DNA of 64,000 nt from Streptomyces ambofaciens ATCC 23877 (GCF_001267885.1 NZ_CP012382.1:7985001-8049000); one strand, 5' to 3'. Numbered from the stretch's first letter, positions 35,884 through 45,400 are shown. The notes: generated from the sequence alone by a model not told the origin. Numbers and translations are program-made.

Positions 35884-36050
35884 TCACGGAGCCCCATCAG
35901 CTGCGGGTGCGAGGGGCCGTCCACCCCAGCGGATGCCCTTTCCGCTGCGGATGCGGGCGCGTTCTCTACGCTGGGCTGCGAGGACGTCGGGGGTCGGGCA
36001 TTGGCGTTGCGCCAGCGCAGGTATCGGTCCAGGGCCCGGGTCTGCGCGGG
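35884..36050 (-). pseudogene. IS630-type transposase, C-terminal scrap
   Basis: Read leftward, DRYLRWRNANA in one frame and PDVLAAQRRERARIRSGKGI, then RWGGRPLAPAA in the next match the C-terminus of a Streptomyces IS630-type transposase different from the two full copies. An indel separates the halves. It abuts the downstream side of the ole/PKS locus. Confidence 0.6.
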
Positions 36051-36144
36051 ATGTCGTCGCCCCTGTCACCTGCAGTTTGCCGGGCCGCCTGCGGCGTGGG
36101 CCGCGACGGGAGCGGAGGGGCGGGATGCCGCGGACCAGTGGGAT

Positions 36145-36168
36145 GAGGGCCTGGCCCCTCAGGCCCTC
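36145..36168. terminator. hairpin downstream of the ole operon
   Basis: GAGGGCCTG-6 nt-CAGGCCCTC, a perfect 9-bp stem, lies 84 bases beyond the KS stop codon on the transcript side. It is a plausible operon terminator; there is no U tract. Confidence 0.5.
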
Positions 36169-36251
36169 CGACGGCCCGGGCCCCGGCCGAACCGACGCGG
36201 GCCCGCCGTTCCCCGCGCCGCCCAGCCTCTCCCGGCCGGCCGCCGAACCAG

Positions 36252-37481
36252 TCAGGAGACCCTGGTCAGAGCAAGGACGACGTTGTGTCCACCGAAGCCG
36301 AAGGAGTGGCTGACGGCGACACGGACGTCCTGCCGGCGGGGCTCCTTGGTGACGCAGTCGATGTCGAACCCCGGAGCCGGGGCGTCCAGGTTCGCGATCG
36401 GGGGCACCGTGCCGTGCTGAAGGGTGAGCACGGTCAGCGCCGCTTCCACGGCGCCCGCCGCGCCCAGGCTGTGGCCGAGCACGCCCTTGGGAGCGGTGAC
36501 ACTGGGGCGGTGCGGCAGCACCCGGGCGATCAGGGCCGACTCGGCGGCGTCGTTGGCCGGTGTGGAGGTGCCGTGGGCGTTGACGTGGTCGACGTCGTGC
36601 GGAGCCAGACCCCCGTCCGCCAGAGCGGTGCGCAGGGCCGCCTCCGCACCCCGGCCGTCCGGGGCGGGCGCGGTGGGGTGGTGGGCGTCCGAGGTGCTGC
36701 CGCAGCCCACCAGCAGCGCGCGGACACGGGCACCGCGGGTGGCCGCGTCCGCGGCCCGCTCCAGTACGAGGACGCCGGCGCCTTCCGCCATGACGAAGCC
36801 GTCACGGTCGGCGGCGAAGGGCCGGGACGCGCCGGTGACCGCGTCGGCGCGCCGGGAGAGCGCGCCGGCTCGCCAGAAGCCCGTGGTGAACAGCGGGGTG
36901 ACGGCGGCTTCGGTGGCTCCGGTCACCGCGACGTCGCACCGGCCGGCGGTGAGGAGGTCGCGGGCGACGGCGACGGCAGTGGCGCCAGAAGCGCAGGCGG
37001 TGGCCGGGGCGAGGCTGGGGCCGCGGGCCCCGAGGTCGATGGAGACCTCTCCGGCCGCCATGTTGGGGATGATCTGGGGAATAGTGAGAGCGGAGACCAT
37101 GTCGGCGCCCCGTTCCGTCAGCCGCCTGGCCTGTTCCTCGCGCACCGCGTCCGCTCCCAGCCCGCAGCCGATGACGACGGCGACCCGGTCGCCGTCCCAC
37201 GTCGGGGCGTCGAGGCCGGCGTCGTGCACCGCCTCGCGGGCGGCGAGCACCGCCAGCACGGCGTTGTGCGACATACGCCAGGCGGTGCGGCCCACGCGCC
37301 GGTCCAGGTCGTCGCGGGACAGCGGGACGCGGCAGGAGAATCCCACGGGAAGGCCGGCCAGCGCTGGATCCTGTGCGGCCGCGGTGCCCGCGCCGCGGCA
37401 GACCGTGTCCCAGGTGGCGCCGGTGTTCTCCCCGGCGGGAGTGATCAGGCCGAGACCGGTGACGGCGACGGGCTCGGTCAC
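36252..37481 (-). CDS. FabF-type beta-ketoacyl-ACP synthase of the ole/PKS locus
   Basis: A 409-residue KAS II-type ketosynthase with the full triad: Cys163 in ATACASGATAVAVA, His303 in VNAHGTSTPAND and His337 in KGVLGHSLGAAGAVEA, plus the FGFGGHN end. Such enzymes decarboxylatively extend acyl-ACP with malonyl-ACP. It starts with GTG 37481 in a GTGA overlap with the ACP stop, so it is coupled to the ACP. It is the last gene of the operon oleA-B-C-D-ACP-KS. It may extend or edit the acyl chain on the adjacent ACP before the OleA step, or supply the second chain. A KS/ACP pair is not part of known ole clusters. Confidence 0.92.
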   Translation of the reverse strand: MTEPVAVTGLGLITPAGENTGATWDTVCRGAGTAAAQDPALAGLPVGFSCRVPLSRDDLDRRVGRTAWRMSHNAVLAVLAAREAVHDAGLDAPTWDGDRVAVVIGCGLGADAVREEQARRLTERGADMVSALTIPQIIPNMAAGEVSIDLGARGPSLAPATACASGATAVAVARDLLTAGRCDVAVTGATEAAVTPLFTTGFWRAGALSRRADAVTGASRPFAADRDGFVMAEGAGVLVLERAADAATRGARVRALLVGCGSTSDAHHPTAPAPDGRGAEAALRTALADGGLAPHDVDHVNAHGTSTPANDAAESALIARVLPHRPSVTAPKGVLGHSLGAAGAVEAALTVLTLQHGTVPPIANLDAPAPGFDIDCVTKEPRRQDVRVAVSHSFGFGGHNVVLALTRVS

Positions 37482-37738
37482 GAGGACGTCACCGCCCCGG
37501 TGCCACCCGCGCGCAATGTGTCGAGGTGGTCGACGACCTGCGCGACGGTCGTGCTCCGGGAGGCGTACGCGCTGTCGATCTTCACCCCGAAGCGCTCGTG
37601 CACGATGAGCACCAGCTCCGCCAGGGCCAGGGAATCCAGATCCAGTTGCCCCAGCGTGAGGTCGGGCCGGATCTCGTCATCAGGGACACGGAAGGCGCTG
37701 TTCAGGATGGAGCGGATGGTGTCGTAGGTGTCCGGCAC
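37478..37738 (-). CDS. discrete acyl carrier protein
   Basis: An 86-residue ACP: DTIRSILNSAFRVPDDEIRP, then LGQLDLDSLALAELVLIVHE and FGVKIDSAYASRSTTVAQVV. The phosphopantetheine serine is Ser36 in LDLDSLALAEL (DSL motif). GAGGAGA lies 6 bases before ATG 37738. The start overlaps the end of oleD by 37 bases, and its stop overlaps the KS start. It is probably the carrier for the acyl chain used by the KS and perhaps for delivery to OleA. Activation must come from a PPTase encoded elsewhere. Confidence 0.93.
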   Translation of the reverse strand: MPDTYDTIRSILNSAFRVPDDEIRPDLTLGQLDLDSLALAELVLIVHERFGVKIDSAYASRSTTVAQVVDHLDTLRAGGTGAVTSS

Positions 37739-38742
37739 GGTGTCTCCTCGCTGTCGTTCGGGATGGAGAGGGAGAGCTCCGCGATACCGGCGTCGAATCC
37801 GACCGGCGGTGCGAAGTCGAGGTCACGGCGGGCCGCGGTGAGGTCGAAGTAGTGCGGATGCAGGAGCTCCGCGACCAGGAAGCGGCTCAGGGCGTGGGTG
37901 CGGGTACTGCGTGCCGCGCGCAGGATAGTGTCGCCGACCGCGGCCCCTATGGTGGCGAGCCGGGGCGGTACGGCGCACCAGCGGGCGTCGATGCCGGCGG
38001 CCCGCAGGAAGTGGCGGGTGATCTCGCGTAGCGGACGGGGGTCGCCCTGACCGATGAAGTAGGCGCGGCCGCCCGCCGTCTGCGGTGATCGCCGTAGGCT
38101 GTCCAGGGCGAGCAGATGGGCGTGGGCGGCAGTACGGACATGGGTCGTGTCGATGAGGTTGGCGCCGTCACCGGGCATCAGCAGGCGGCCGGCCCGCACG
38201 GCGCGCGCGAGAACGGGGGCGAAATGGGGGTCGCCGGGGCCCCAGATGATGTGCGGGCGCAGTGAGACGGTGGCCAGCTCCGGGCCGTGGGCCGCCAGCA
38301 CCAGGGCCTCGGCGCGGGCCTTGGTGGCGGGATAGGCGGCCAGGTGACGGGGAGCGGTGGGAAGGCTCTCGGTGGCCCCCTCCAGACCGCCGGGCCGGAA
38401 GACGACGCTGGCGGTCGAGGTGTAGAGGAGCGTGCGCACGCCGTGGGCGCGGCACTGCTCGATCACATGGCGGGTGCCGAGGACGTTGGTGGCCCAGTAG
38501 GGCCGCGGAGGGCCGCTGACGCCGGCCAGGGCGGCGTTGTGGATGACGGCATCGCACCCGGCGACGGCACGGGAGACCGCGTCGGCGTCGGTGAGGTCGC
38601 CCAGGTGCTGGTGGACGCCCAGCTGTTGCAGTGCGCCGCTGGGGCGGCGGTGGAGAGAGGAGGCGACGTCGCCGCGTGCGCTCAGCCGACGGCAGATCTC
38701 CAAGCCCAGGAAGCCGCTTCCACCGGTGACCAGTACCTTCAT
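37702..38742 (-). CDS. oleD: OleD-like NADPH-dependent 2-alkyl-3-ketoacid reductase
   Basis: A 346-residue extended SDR of the 3-beta-hydroxysteroid dehydrogenase/OleD type. MKVLVTGGSGFLGLEICRRL is the Rossmann start, Ser is in LLYTSTASVVF, and Tyr-x3-Lys in LAAYPATKARAEAL. HIIWGPGDPHFAPVLARAV is typical of the family. OleD reduces the 2-alkyl-3-ketoacid made by OleA to the beta-hydroxy acid. I chose ATG 38742, which overlaps the oleC stop (ATGA); the upstream extension to 38961 lies inside oleC and is not protein-like. The symbol is given by homology and context. Confidence 0.88.
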   Translation of the reverse strand: MKVLVTGGSGFLGLEICRRLSARGDVASSLHRRPSGALQQLGVHQHLGDLTDADAVSRAVAGCDAVIHNAALAGVSGPPRPYWATNVLGTRHVIEQCRAHGVRTLLYTSTASVVFRPGGLEGATESLPTAPRHLAAYPATKARAEALVLAAHGPELATVSLRPHIIWGPGDPHFAPVLARAVRAGRLLMPGDGANLIDTTHVRTAAHAHLLALDSLRRSPQTAGGRAYFIGQGDPRPLREITRHFLRAAGIDARWCAVPPRLATIGAAVGDTILRAARSTRTHALSRFLVAELLHPHYFDLTAARRDLDFAPPVGFDAGIAELSLSIPNDSEETPCRTPTTPSAPS

Positions 38743-40316
38743 CGAACCCTCCCGCGCAGACGCTTGGCGGCCCAGCCGGCCAGTCGCATGCGGTCGATCT
38801 TGGAGTTGTGCCGGGGGTCGGTGGGGAAGGCGGTATGGATCAGCACGGCGCCGACGCGGTACCCGTCCGGGTGGTCCTTCAGAACGGCGCGGACAGCCTC
38901 CAGGGCGCGGGCGCGGGGGGTGGAGGGCATGGGCTCCACGCAGAGAACGGGCAGTTGGCACACGGCCGTACCCACGCCGACGAGGGCGGTGCGCCGGATG
39001 CCGGGGGCGGTGTCCGCGGCGGCTTCGACGTCCTCGGTGGTCAAGGTGAAGCCGGTGCCGGTGATCAGGTGGGCCTTGCGGCCCAGGAACCAGAGTCGGT
39101 CCTCGTCGTCGAGGCGGCCCAGGTCGCCGGTGCGGTGCAGCACACCGTGGTCGGTGTCGCTCTTGGTGAAGGTGTCGGCGACGGGACGCGCGTGGTAAGT
39201 GGGGCTGACGGTGGGGCCGGTGACGGCGATCTCACCGAGCCCCGTGGCGTCGGCCTCCAGGATCCGCGCGCGGATGCCGGGCAGTGGCCGGCCCAGGCAG
39301 GTGCCCGCGTGCCCGGCGGGCGGCGCGGTGCGCGAGGCCCGCAGGTCGTGGTCGCCGATCGCGGACACGGGTAGGCACTCCGTGGCGCCGTACACGCTGA
39401 GGATCTCGGCGTCGTCCGGCACGGCCTTGCGCAGGGCGTCGGCGAGACCTACGCGCAGCGGGGCCCCGAAGGACAGGATCTGCCGGACCGAGGGCAGGGT
39501 CAGGTCGTGGCGGGCGCAGTGACGGGCGATCAGGGCGAGGACGGCGGGGGAGGCCAGGACGATGCTCGCCCGGTGTTCCCGGAGGGGCCCGACGACCTCC
39601 TGCGGCGAGGTGCGGGCCGGGGCCAGGTGGTTCACCGCCGGGGCGACGGTGGCCAGGCCCAGCAGCGGACCGAGCAGCGCGACCGGCAGGAATCCGGCGA
39701 GGAGCACGTCCTCGGACCGGGGGTCCATCAATGTCGCCAGAGCGTCGAGCTGCCCTGCCAGGGTGGAGTGGCGGTACTCGGCACCCTTCGGCCGTCCCGT
39801 GGAACCGGACGTGAAGGCGATGAGGGCCGGCTCGTCGCCGTCGGGCTCACGCACCTGCGGGGGCGAGGCATCGTCGGCCGGCGTTCGGGTGACCAGCCGC
39901 CGTCCCGGGGACAGCGGTGCGGACCCGGTGACCAGGGCAGTCCGGACGTGGGGGCGGCCCCATCCCAGCACCCGGCGCCCCAGGTGGGCCAGCGGCTCCC
40001 CGATGAAGACGTCCGGGGCGATGTCCTGGAGGCAGCGGCCCACCTCGGCGCGTGGTTCGATCAGCACGGGTACGGCGCCGAGCATGACCAGTGCGTACGA
40101 GACGGCGGTCAGATCGTGGGCGTCGCGGGTCATCACGACGGCCTTGTGGCCGGGCCGGACCCCCGCTTCGCGCAGGTCCTGGGCAATGCGGCGGCAGTGG
40201 CGCACCAGCTCGCCGCGACGGGTCGTCCGCGAGATTCCCTTGCGGCTCTCCACGAGGGCGACGGCGTCGGGCCGCTCGGCCAGGCGCCCGGCGAAGTCCG
40301 CGGCGGTCGTGGTCAT
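38739..40316 (-). CDS. oleC: OleC-like beta-lactone synthetase (adenylate-forming)
   Basis: A 525-residue ANL-family enzyme. The P-loop is AFTSGSTGRPKGAEYRH at about residues 167-183. Then VYGATECLPVSAIG (309-322; the YGATE(C/A)LP form is typical of OleC) and RTGDLGRLDDEDRLWFLGRK follow, with the C-terminal catalytic Lys506 in DPRHNSKIDRMRLAGW (the HN-x-KI motif of OleC). OleC adenylates a beta-hydroxy acid and closes it to a cis-beta-lactone. ATG 40316 overlaps the oleB stop (ATGA). Actinomycetes usually carry this domain fused to OleB; here the two are separate. Confidence 0.9.
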   Translation of the reverse strand: MTTTAADFAGRLAERPDAVALVESRKGISRTTRRGELVRHCRRIAQDLREAGVRPGHKAVVMTRDAHDLTAVSYALVMLGAVPVLIEPRAEVGRCLQDIAPDVFIGEPLAHLGRRVLGWGRPHVRTALVTGSAPLSPGRRLVTRTPADDASPPQVREPDGDEPALIAFTSGSTGRPKGAEYRHSTLAGQLDALATLMDPRSEDVLLAGFLPVALLGPLLGLATVAPAVNHLAPARTSPQEVVGPLREHRASIVLASPAVLALIARHCARHDLTLPSVRQILSFGAPLRVGLADALRKAVPDDAEILSVYGATECLPVSAIGDHDLRASRTAPPAGHAGTCLGRPLPGIRARILEADATGLGEIAVTGPTVSPTYHARPVADTFTKSDTDHGVLHRTGDLGRLDDEDRLWFLGRKAHLITGTGFTLTTEDVEAAADTAPGIRRTALVGVGTAVCQLPVLCVEPMPSTPRARALEAVRAVLKDHPDGYRVGAVLIHTAFPTDPRHNSKIDRMRLAGWAAKRLRGRVR

Positions 40317-41254
40317 GGGGCTCCCTGGAGGAAGTCACGGATGTGGTCGCTCAGTTCGGCCGCGGCGTCCTCCATGACGAAGTGCCCGGCGTCGGGGAAG
40401 CGGTGGATGACGGCCTGCGGGTACAGGCGCGCCCACTCCTGAAGCAGGTCCGGAGTGAACACGGGATCGCGCATGCCCCACCCAACGAGTAGGGGCAGGT
40501 CCGCCAAGCCGGCCACGGCGCCGGGTGGTTCGAGCAGGTGCCACACGGGGTCCGCGGGGCCGCGGGGGATCGCGCGTACGGCGTCGGTGACCGCCCGGCG
40601 TTCCGCGCGGCGGGCGTAGGGCCGCAGGTAGGCCCGCCGCTCGGCGGGGAGCATCGGGTGGTGGACTCCGGCCCGTACGGCGACGCGGGCGAAGGCGTTG
40701 GTGGCGTGGACGAACGTGGCGACTGGCCGGTGGTCCCGGATCCAGCGCAGGTAGAACGGCAGCCGGAAACCTTCGGGGAAGGGGAAGGCCACGGTGTTGC
40801 AGACGACCAGCCGGGCCACGACGCCCGGGTTGCGCAGCGCCCAGGCGGTTCCGAGCGGGCCGCCCCAGTCGTGCAGGACGAACGTCCAGCCCCGCTCGGG
40901 CAGGCCCTCGTTCCGCACCAGGTGACGGTGGAGGCTGTCCAGGCCTTCCAGCTGCGCTTCGTAGGGGTCGGGTACTCCGTCCGCCGGCCGTAGGCGCCGA
41001 GACAGCCCGAAGCCCGGCAGGTCGGGGGCCAGACAGCGGGCGTGCGGGGCGAGCCGGTGCAGCAGCTTGCGCCAGACGTAGCTCCATGACGGGTTGCCGT
41101 GCAGGAACAGCACCGGCCGGCCGGAGCCGAGGTCGAGGTAGTGCTGGCCGGTGACCGGTACCCGCCGCCAGTGCCGGGGCGCGGGGTAGCCCGGCATCAG
41201 CCGTTCCAGTGCGGCACGGTCCGGTGCCGGGGCGTGCCCGGCTCGTGCGGTCAC
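40313..41254 (-). CDS. oleB: OleB-like beta-lactone decarboxylase (alpha/beta hydrolase)
   Basis: A 313-residue alpha/beta hydrolase of the haloalkane dehalogenase/OleB type. It has the oxyanion motif FLHGNPSWSYVWRKLL, nucleophile Asp (about residue 129) in VLHDWGGPLGTAWAL, acid Asp (about 263) in GMRDPVF, and His (about 291) in DAGHFVMEDA. An intact aspartate nucleophile predicts decarboxylation of the beta-lactone to a cis-olefin. GTG 41254 overlaps the oleA stop (GTGA); GTG 41257 is an alternative. Haloalkane dehalogenase activity is the main alternative, but the gene order argues for OleB. Confidence 0.9.
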   Translation of the reverse strand: MTARAGHAPAPDRAALERLMPGYPAPRHWRRVPVTGQHYLDLGSGRPVLFLHGNPSWSYVWRKLLHRLAPHARCLAPDLPGFGLSRRLRPADGVPDPYEAQLEGLDSLHRHLVRNEGLPERGWTFVLHDWGGPLGTAWALRNPGVVARLVVCNTVAFPFPEGFRLPFYLRWIRDHRPVATFVHATNAFARVAVRAGVHHPMLPAERRAYLRPYARRAERRAVTDAVRAIPRGPADPVWHLLEPPGAVAGLADLPLLVGWGMRDPVFTPDLLQEWARLYPQAVIHRFPDAGHFVMEDAAAELSDHIRDFLQGAP

Positions 41255-42279
41255 CACCGGACGAGCGCCAGACCGAAGCTGAACCCACTGGCCAGGCCGA
41301 TCATCGCCACCAGATCCCCGCCTTCGATGCGGTCGGCCTCCCGCGCCTTAGCCAGTTGCAGGGGCAGGGAGGCCGCCGCGCAGTTCCCGTGCTCGGCCAC
41401 CGCGGGCATGCACCGGTCCTCGGGGAGCGAGAAGAGGTCGATCACCTCGCGGTACTGCGGCATGGCGATCTGGTGGAAGGCGATGAAGGAGACGGCGCCG
41501 GCCTGCGCCGCCCGGAACTCTTCCCCGGCGGTGTCCATGATCCGGGGGAGCACGTCGAGCGCGCTCTGCCACAGGTCCCCGTTCAGGCGCAGGGTGGTGT
41601 GGTCGTCATGGACGGAGAGGTGGTGCATGCTTCCGCCGCCGGCCACTGTGCAGGCCTCCCAGGCGGGGGAGTTGCTGACGAACCGGAGGGACAGGATGCC
41701 GGGATCGCCGTCACCCGCGGGGCCGGCGGTGAGTACCATCGCGGCGCCGGCGTCCGAGGCTGTGTAGCCGGGCAGTGCCCTGAGCAGGTCCTCTCGGGTG
41801 GGGAGGTGCCAGCGGGTGGCCAGGGTGGCTGGTTCACCGCAGGCGATGAGGACCGTGCGGTAGCGGCCGGTCTCGATGAACGATGCGGCCACCTCCATGC
41901 CGTTGAGGAAGCTGTTGCAGGCGTTCTTGACGTCGAACACCGGGCAGGAGGCGCCCAGTTTGGTGGCCACGAGGTGAGCGGTCGCGGGCTCGATCAGGTC
42001 CTGCGAGGTCGAGGCGAAAAGCAGCAGGTCCACGTCGCGGATCTTCAGACCGGCTTGCTCGAGCGCGCTGCGAGCGGCCGCCACGGCGAGGTCGGAGGAG
42101 TTCTCGCCGTCCTCGTGGACATGGACCCCGCGCACACCGGTGAGATCCTCCAGCAGACCGGGCGGCGGGGCGTAGCCACCCGTCTCGGTGATCTTGGCAC
42201 GGGTTTCGTCCAAGGTCCGGTAACGGGACGGAAGATGAGCGCAGACGGCGGCGATACGGGCACGGATGGCTTCGGACAC
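41251..42279 (-). CDS. oleA: OleA-like head-to-head acyl-condensing thiolase (KAS III superfamily)
   Basis: A 342-residue protein. Catalytic Cys121 is in FDVKNACNSFLNGMEVAAS, His269 in FIAFHQIAMPQ and Asn299 in AEHGNCAAASLPLQLAK. STSQDLIEPATAHLV supplies Glu97, in the place of the OleA glutamate that reaches across the dimer and deprotonates the second acyl chain; FabH lacks it. OleA joins two activated acyl chains head to head by a decarboxylation-free Claisen reaction. I chose GTG 42279 (in frame, normal length); the frame to 42390 would run through the divergent promoter. It is the first gene of the operon, divergent from the PKS. Confidence 0.9.
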   Translation of the reverse strand: MSEAIRARIAAVCAHLPSRYRTLDETRAKITETGGYAPPPGLLEDLTGVRGVHVHEDGENSSDLAVAAARSALEQAGLKIRDVDLLLFASTSQDLIEPATAHLVATKLGASCPVFDVKNACNSFLNGMEVAASFIETGRYRTVLIACGEPATLATRWHLPTREDLLRALPGYTASDAGAAMVLTAGPAGDGDPGILSLRFVSNSPAWEACTVAGGGSMHHLSVHDDHTTLRLNGDLWQSALDVLPRIMDTAGEEFRAAQAGAVSFIAFHQIAMPQYREVIDLFSLPEDRCMPAVAEHGNCAAASLPLQLAKAREADRIEGGDLVAMIGLASGFSFGLALVRW

Positions 42280-42436
42280 CGGGTCACCGTAGCTGCTGCG
42301 AAACCGGCATGGCGTATGTGTATTGACATTCACTACAACGAGTGTTGTGTCCAGGATTCCTCCTCTCGTTGCCCGCTTCGTCCTCTTCAATCCGCACGAG
42401 GGTCAGTGATCGGCGTGGAGAGGCGGAGACTTGGCG
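42280..42436. promoter_or_regulatory. divergent promoter region of the ole operon and PKS
   Basis: The 157-bp gap is less GC-rich than its surroundings. It carries a perfect plus-strand -35 hexamer TTGACA (42323-42328), followed by the palindrome ACAAC-GAGT-GTTGT (42335-42348), placed where a repressor would cover the spacer. The PKS ribosome site GGAG is at 42425-42428. The minus-strand promoter for oleA is not clear. Coordinated control of both transcripts by one factor is inferred. Confidence 0.55.
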
Positions 42437-45400
42437 ATGCAGCAGCTTGAACGGGCCGTGGCGGTGGTGGGCGTAGGGTGCCGGCTCCCCGGAGGCATCA
42501 CCGACCTGGACGGCCTGTGGGCCGTACTGCGCGACGGGCGCGACGTGGTCGGCGAAATGCCCGCCGACCGGCTGCCCCGCGACCGGACCGTCGACCCGGG
42601 AAGCGTGCGGCCGGGCCACAGCTACACCGCTGCCGGCGGCTTCCTCCAGGACGTCGCCTCGTTCGACGCCGCCTACTTCGGCATGTCACCCGCGGAGGCC
42701 CGGCACACCGACCCGCAACAGCGGCTGCTGCTGGAGATGGCCGCCGAGGCGCTGGACGACGCCGCCATTCCCGCCGAGTCGCTGGCCGGGACGGACACCT
42801 GCGTATACGTGGGCGTCTCCGACCCCGCATACGGCGTGAACCTGTCCATGATGCAGAACCACACCAGCCCGCACACCATGCCCGGCACCGCCCTGTCCAT
42901 CACCGCGAACCGGATGTCGTACGCCTTCGACCTGCGCGGGCCGAGCATGGCCGTGGACACAGCCTGCTCCTCCGCCCTGGTCGCCCTGGACCGGGCCTGC
43001 CGCACCCTGCGCGAGGGACCGGGTCGCGTCGCCCTGGCCGGCGGCGTCAACGTGCTGTCCAACCCCTACTCCTTCGCCGGATTCTCCTACGCGGGCATGT
43101 TGTCGCGCCGCGGACGCTGCGCGGCGTTCTCCGCCGACGCCGACGGGTTCGTCCGCGCGGAAGGCGGCGCGGTGCTCGTTCTCAAGCTCCTCACGGACGC
43201 GGTGGCGGACGGCGACCGCGTCCACGCCGTACTGGCCGCCACCGGCAACAACACCGACGGCCGCAGCACCGGAATGATCGTGCCCAGCGCCGAGACGCAG
43301 GAGGCGCTGCTGCACACGGTCTACGCGGAGGCCGGCATCGACGCGGACGACCTGGTGTACGTCGAGGCCCACGGCACCGGCACCCAGGCCGGTGACCCGG
43401 CGGAGGCCGAGGCCATCGGCCGGGCCCTGGGCCGGCGCCGCAGCCGCGGACCGCTGCCGATTGGCTCGGTGAAGACGAACATCGGCCACCTGGAACCCGC
43501 AGCCGGAATGGCCGGCCTGCTCAAGGCGATCCTGGTCCTGCGCCACCGGCTGGTACCGGCATCCCTGCACGCCCTTCCCCTCAACCCCCGCATCGACTTC
43601 GACGGCCTGGGACTGGCCCCCGCCATCGCCCCCGTCCCCGTCCCGCTGGAGCCGGGGCAGAGGGCGGCCGTCGGAGTGAGCGCCTTCGGCTTCGGCGGAG
43701 CCAACGCCCACGCCGTCGTCGTCCAGCCGCCCGCCGCCCGCCGGCCCGAGCCGGACCCGGTGCCGCACGGGCGCCCGCTGCCACTCGTCGTCTCGGCCCG
43801 GTCCGCCAAGGCGCTGAAGCAGATGACCGCCCGTATGGCGGAGCGACTGCGCAAGACCGAGCCGGCGGACTTCTACGACCTGGCCCACACCAGCACCGTA
43901 CGGCGCACCGCGCACCCGCACCGTGCCGCCGTACTGGCCGCCGCCCCACAAGAGGCCGCCCGGCAGCTGGACCGGCTGACGGCCGCGGAGCCCGCGAGCG
44001 GGGCCATGGTGCGCGCCGGCGAGCGGGACGGGACCGCGTTCGTGTTCTCCGGCAATGCCTCCCAGTGGCCGGGCATGGCCGCCGACCTGCTGCGGGACGA
44101 ACCGGTCTTCCACGAGGCCGTCCAGGAGGCCGACGCGGCCCTGGCACCCCACCTGGGCTGGTCGGTGGCCAAGGAACTGGCCCACCCCTCCCCCCGGAAA
44201 TGGCAGCGCACCGAGGTCGCCCAGCCCGCCCTCTTCGCCGTGCAGGTGGGCCTCACCGCGCTGCTGGCCTCGCACGGAGTGCACCCGCGGGCGGTGACCG
44301 GACACAGCGTCGGCGAGGTCGCCGCCGCCCTCACCGCCGGGGTCCTCACCCTGGAACAGGCCGCGCTGGTGATCGCCGAACGCAGCCGTACCCAGGGTGC
44401 CACGGCCGGCCGGGGCCGGATGGCCGCCGTCGGCCTCCCCGAGGCACAGGCACGCGAGGAACTGCTCCGCCACGACGGCGCACTGGAGATCGCGGGGCTC
44501 AACAGCGACCGGGACGTGACCGTCGCCGGGGACGCCGACGCGCTCGCGGCCTGGGGAGCCGAACTGACCGTCCGCGGCGTCTTCTTCCGCGAACTCGACC
44601 TCGACTACGCCTTCCACAGCCGGGCCATGGACCCCATCAGGAAGCCGCTGCTCGACGCCCTCGACGGACTACGGCCCGCCCCGGCCCACATCCCGTTCGT
44701 CTCCACCGTCACCGGCACCCCGCTGGACGGGCCCGAACTCGGGGCCGCGTACTGGTGGCGCAACGTCCGTGAGCCCGTACGGTTCGCCGAGGCCGCCGCC
44801 CGCCTCGCCACCGAGCACGCCGGCGTCCTGGTCGAGATCGGACCGCACCCGGTGCTGCGTCCCTACCTGCGCCACACCGGCGCGCTGTGCGTCCCCACCC
44901 TGCACCGCGACGGGGACGGCCTCCGCGAGACCGCGGCGGCCGTCGCCGCGGCGCTCGCCGCCGACACCGCGACCGACTGGAGGCACCACTTCCCCCGACC
45001 CGGCCGGGTGGTCGACCTGCCCGCCTACGCGTGGCAGCACGAACGGCACTGGCACGGGAACGCGCAGGACCTGGTCGCCCGCACCAGCGGCAGCGGCCTG
45101 CTGGACCATCCGCTGGTGGGCGAGCGGATGCCCGCCCCGCACCCCATGTGGCACGGCACCATCGAGCCACAACTGGTGCCTTGGCTGGGCGACCACAGGA
45201 TCGGCGACGACGTCCTCATGCCGGCCGCCGCCTACGTGGAGATGGCCCTGAGTGCCGGTCGCCGGGCCATGGACCGCCCGGTCGAGGTACGGCACCTGGA
45301 GATCGGCCGCCCGCTGTCCCTGCGGTGGCCAGACCCGACACCGGTCGCCCTGCAGACCGCGGTCACCTCCGGCGACGGCGCCGTGACCATCAGCGTCCGT

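Noticed and set aside
35603..36313. A 236-codon plus-strand frame between the MerR gene and the KS gene
   Set aside because: It is Arg/Gly/Pro-rich without domains and covers antisense an IS630 scrap and the terminator hairpin.
36252..42279. Reading the operon as a lipstatin-type beta-lactone cluster
   Set aside because: There is only one OleA-type gene instead of the two-subunit pair, no NRPS or formyltransferase, and OleB keeps its aspartate nucleophile, so decarboxylation to an olefin is expected.
41251..42390. Start of oleA at 42390
   Set aside because: The extra 37 residues would run through the divergent promoter and palindrome; GTG 42279 gives the normal family length.
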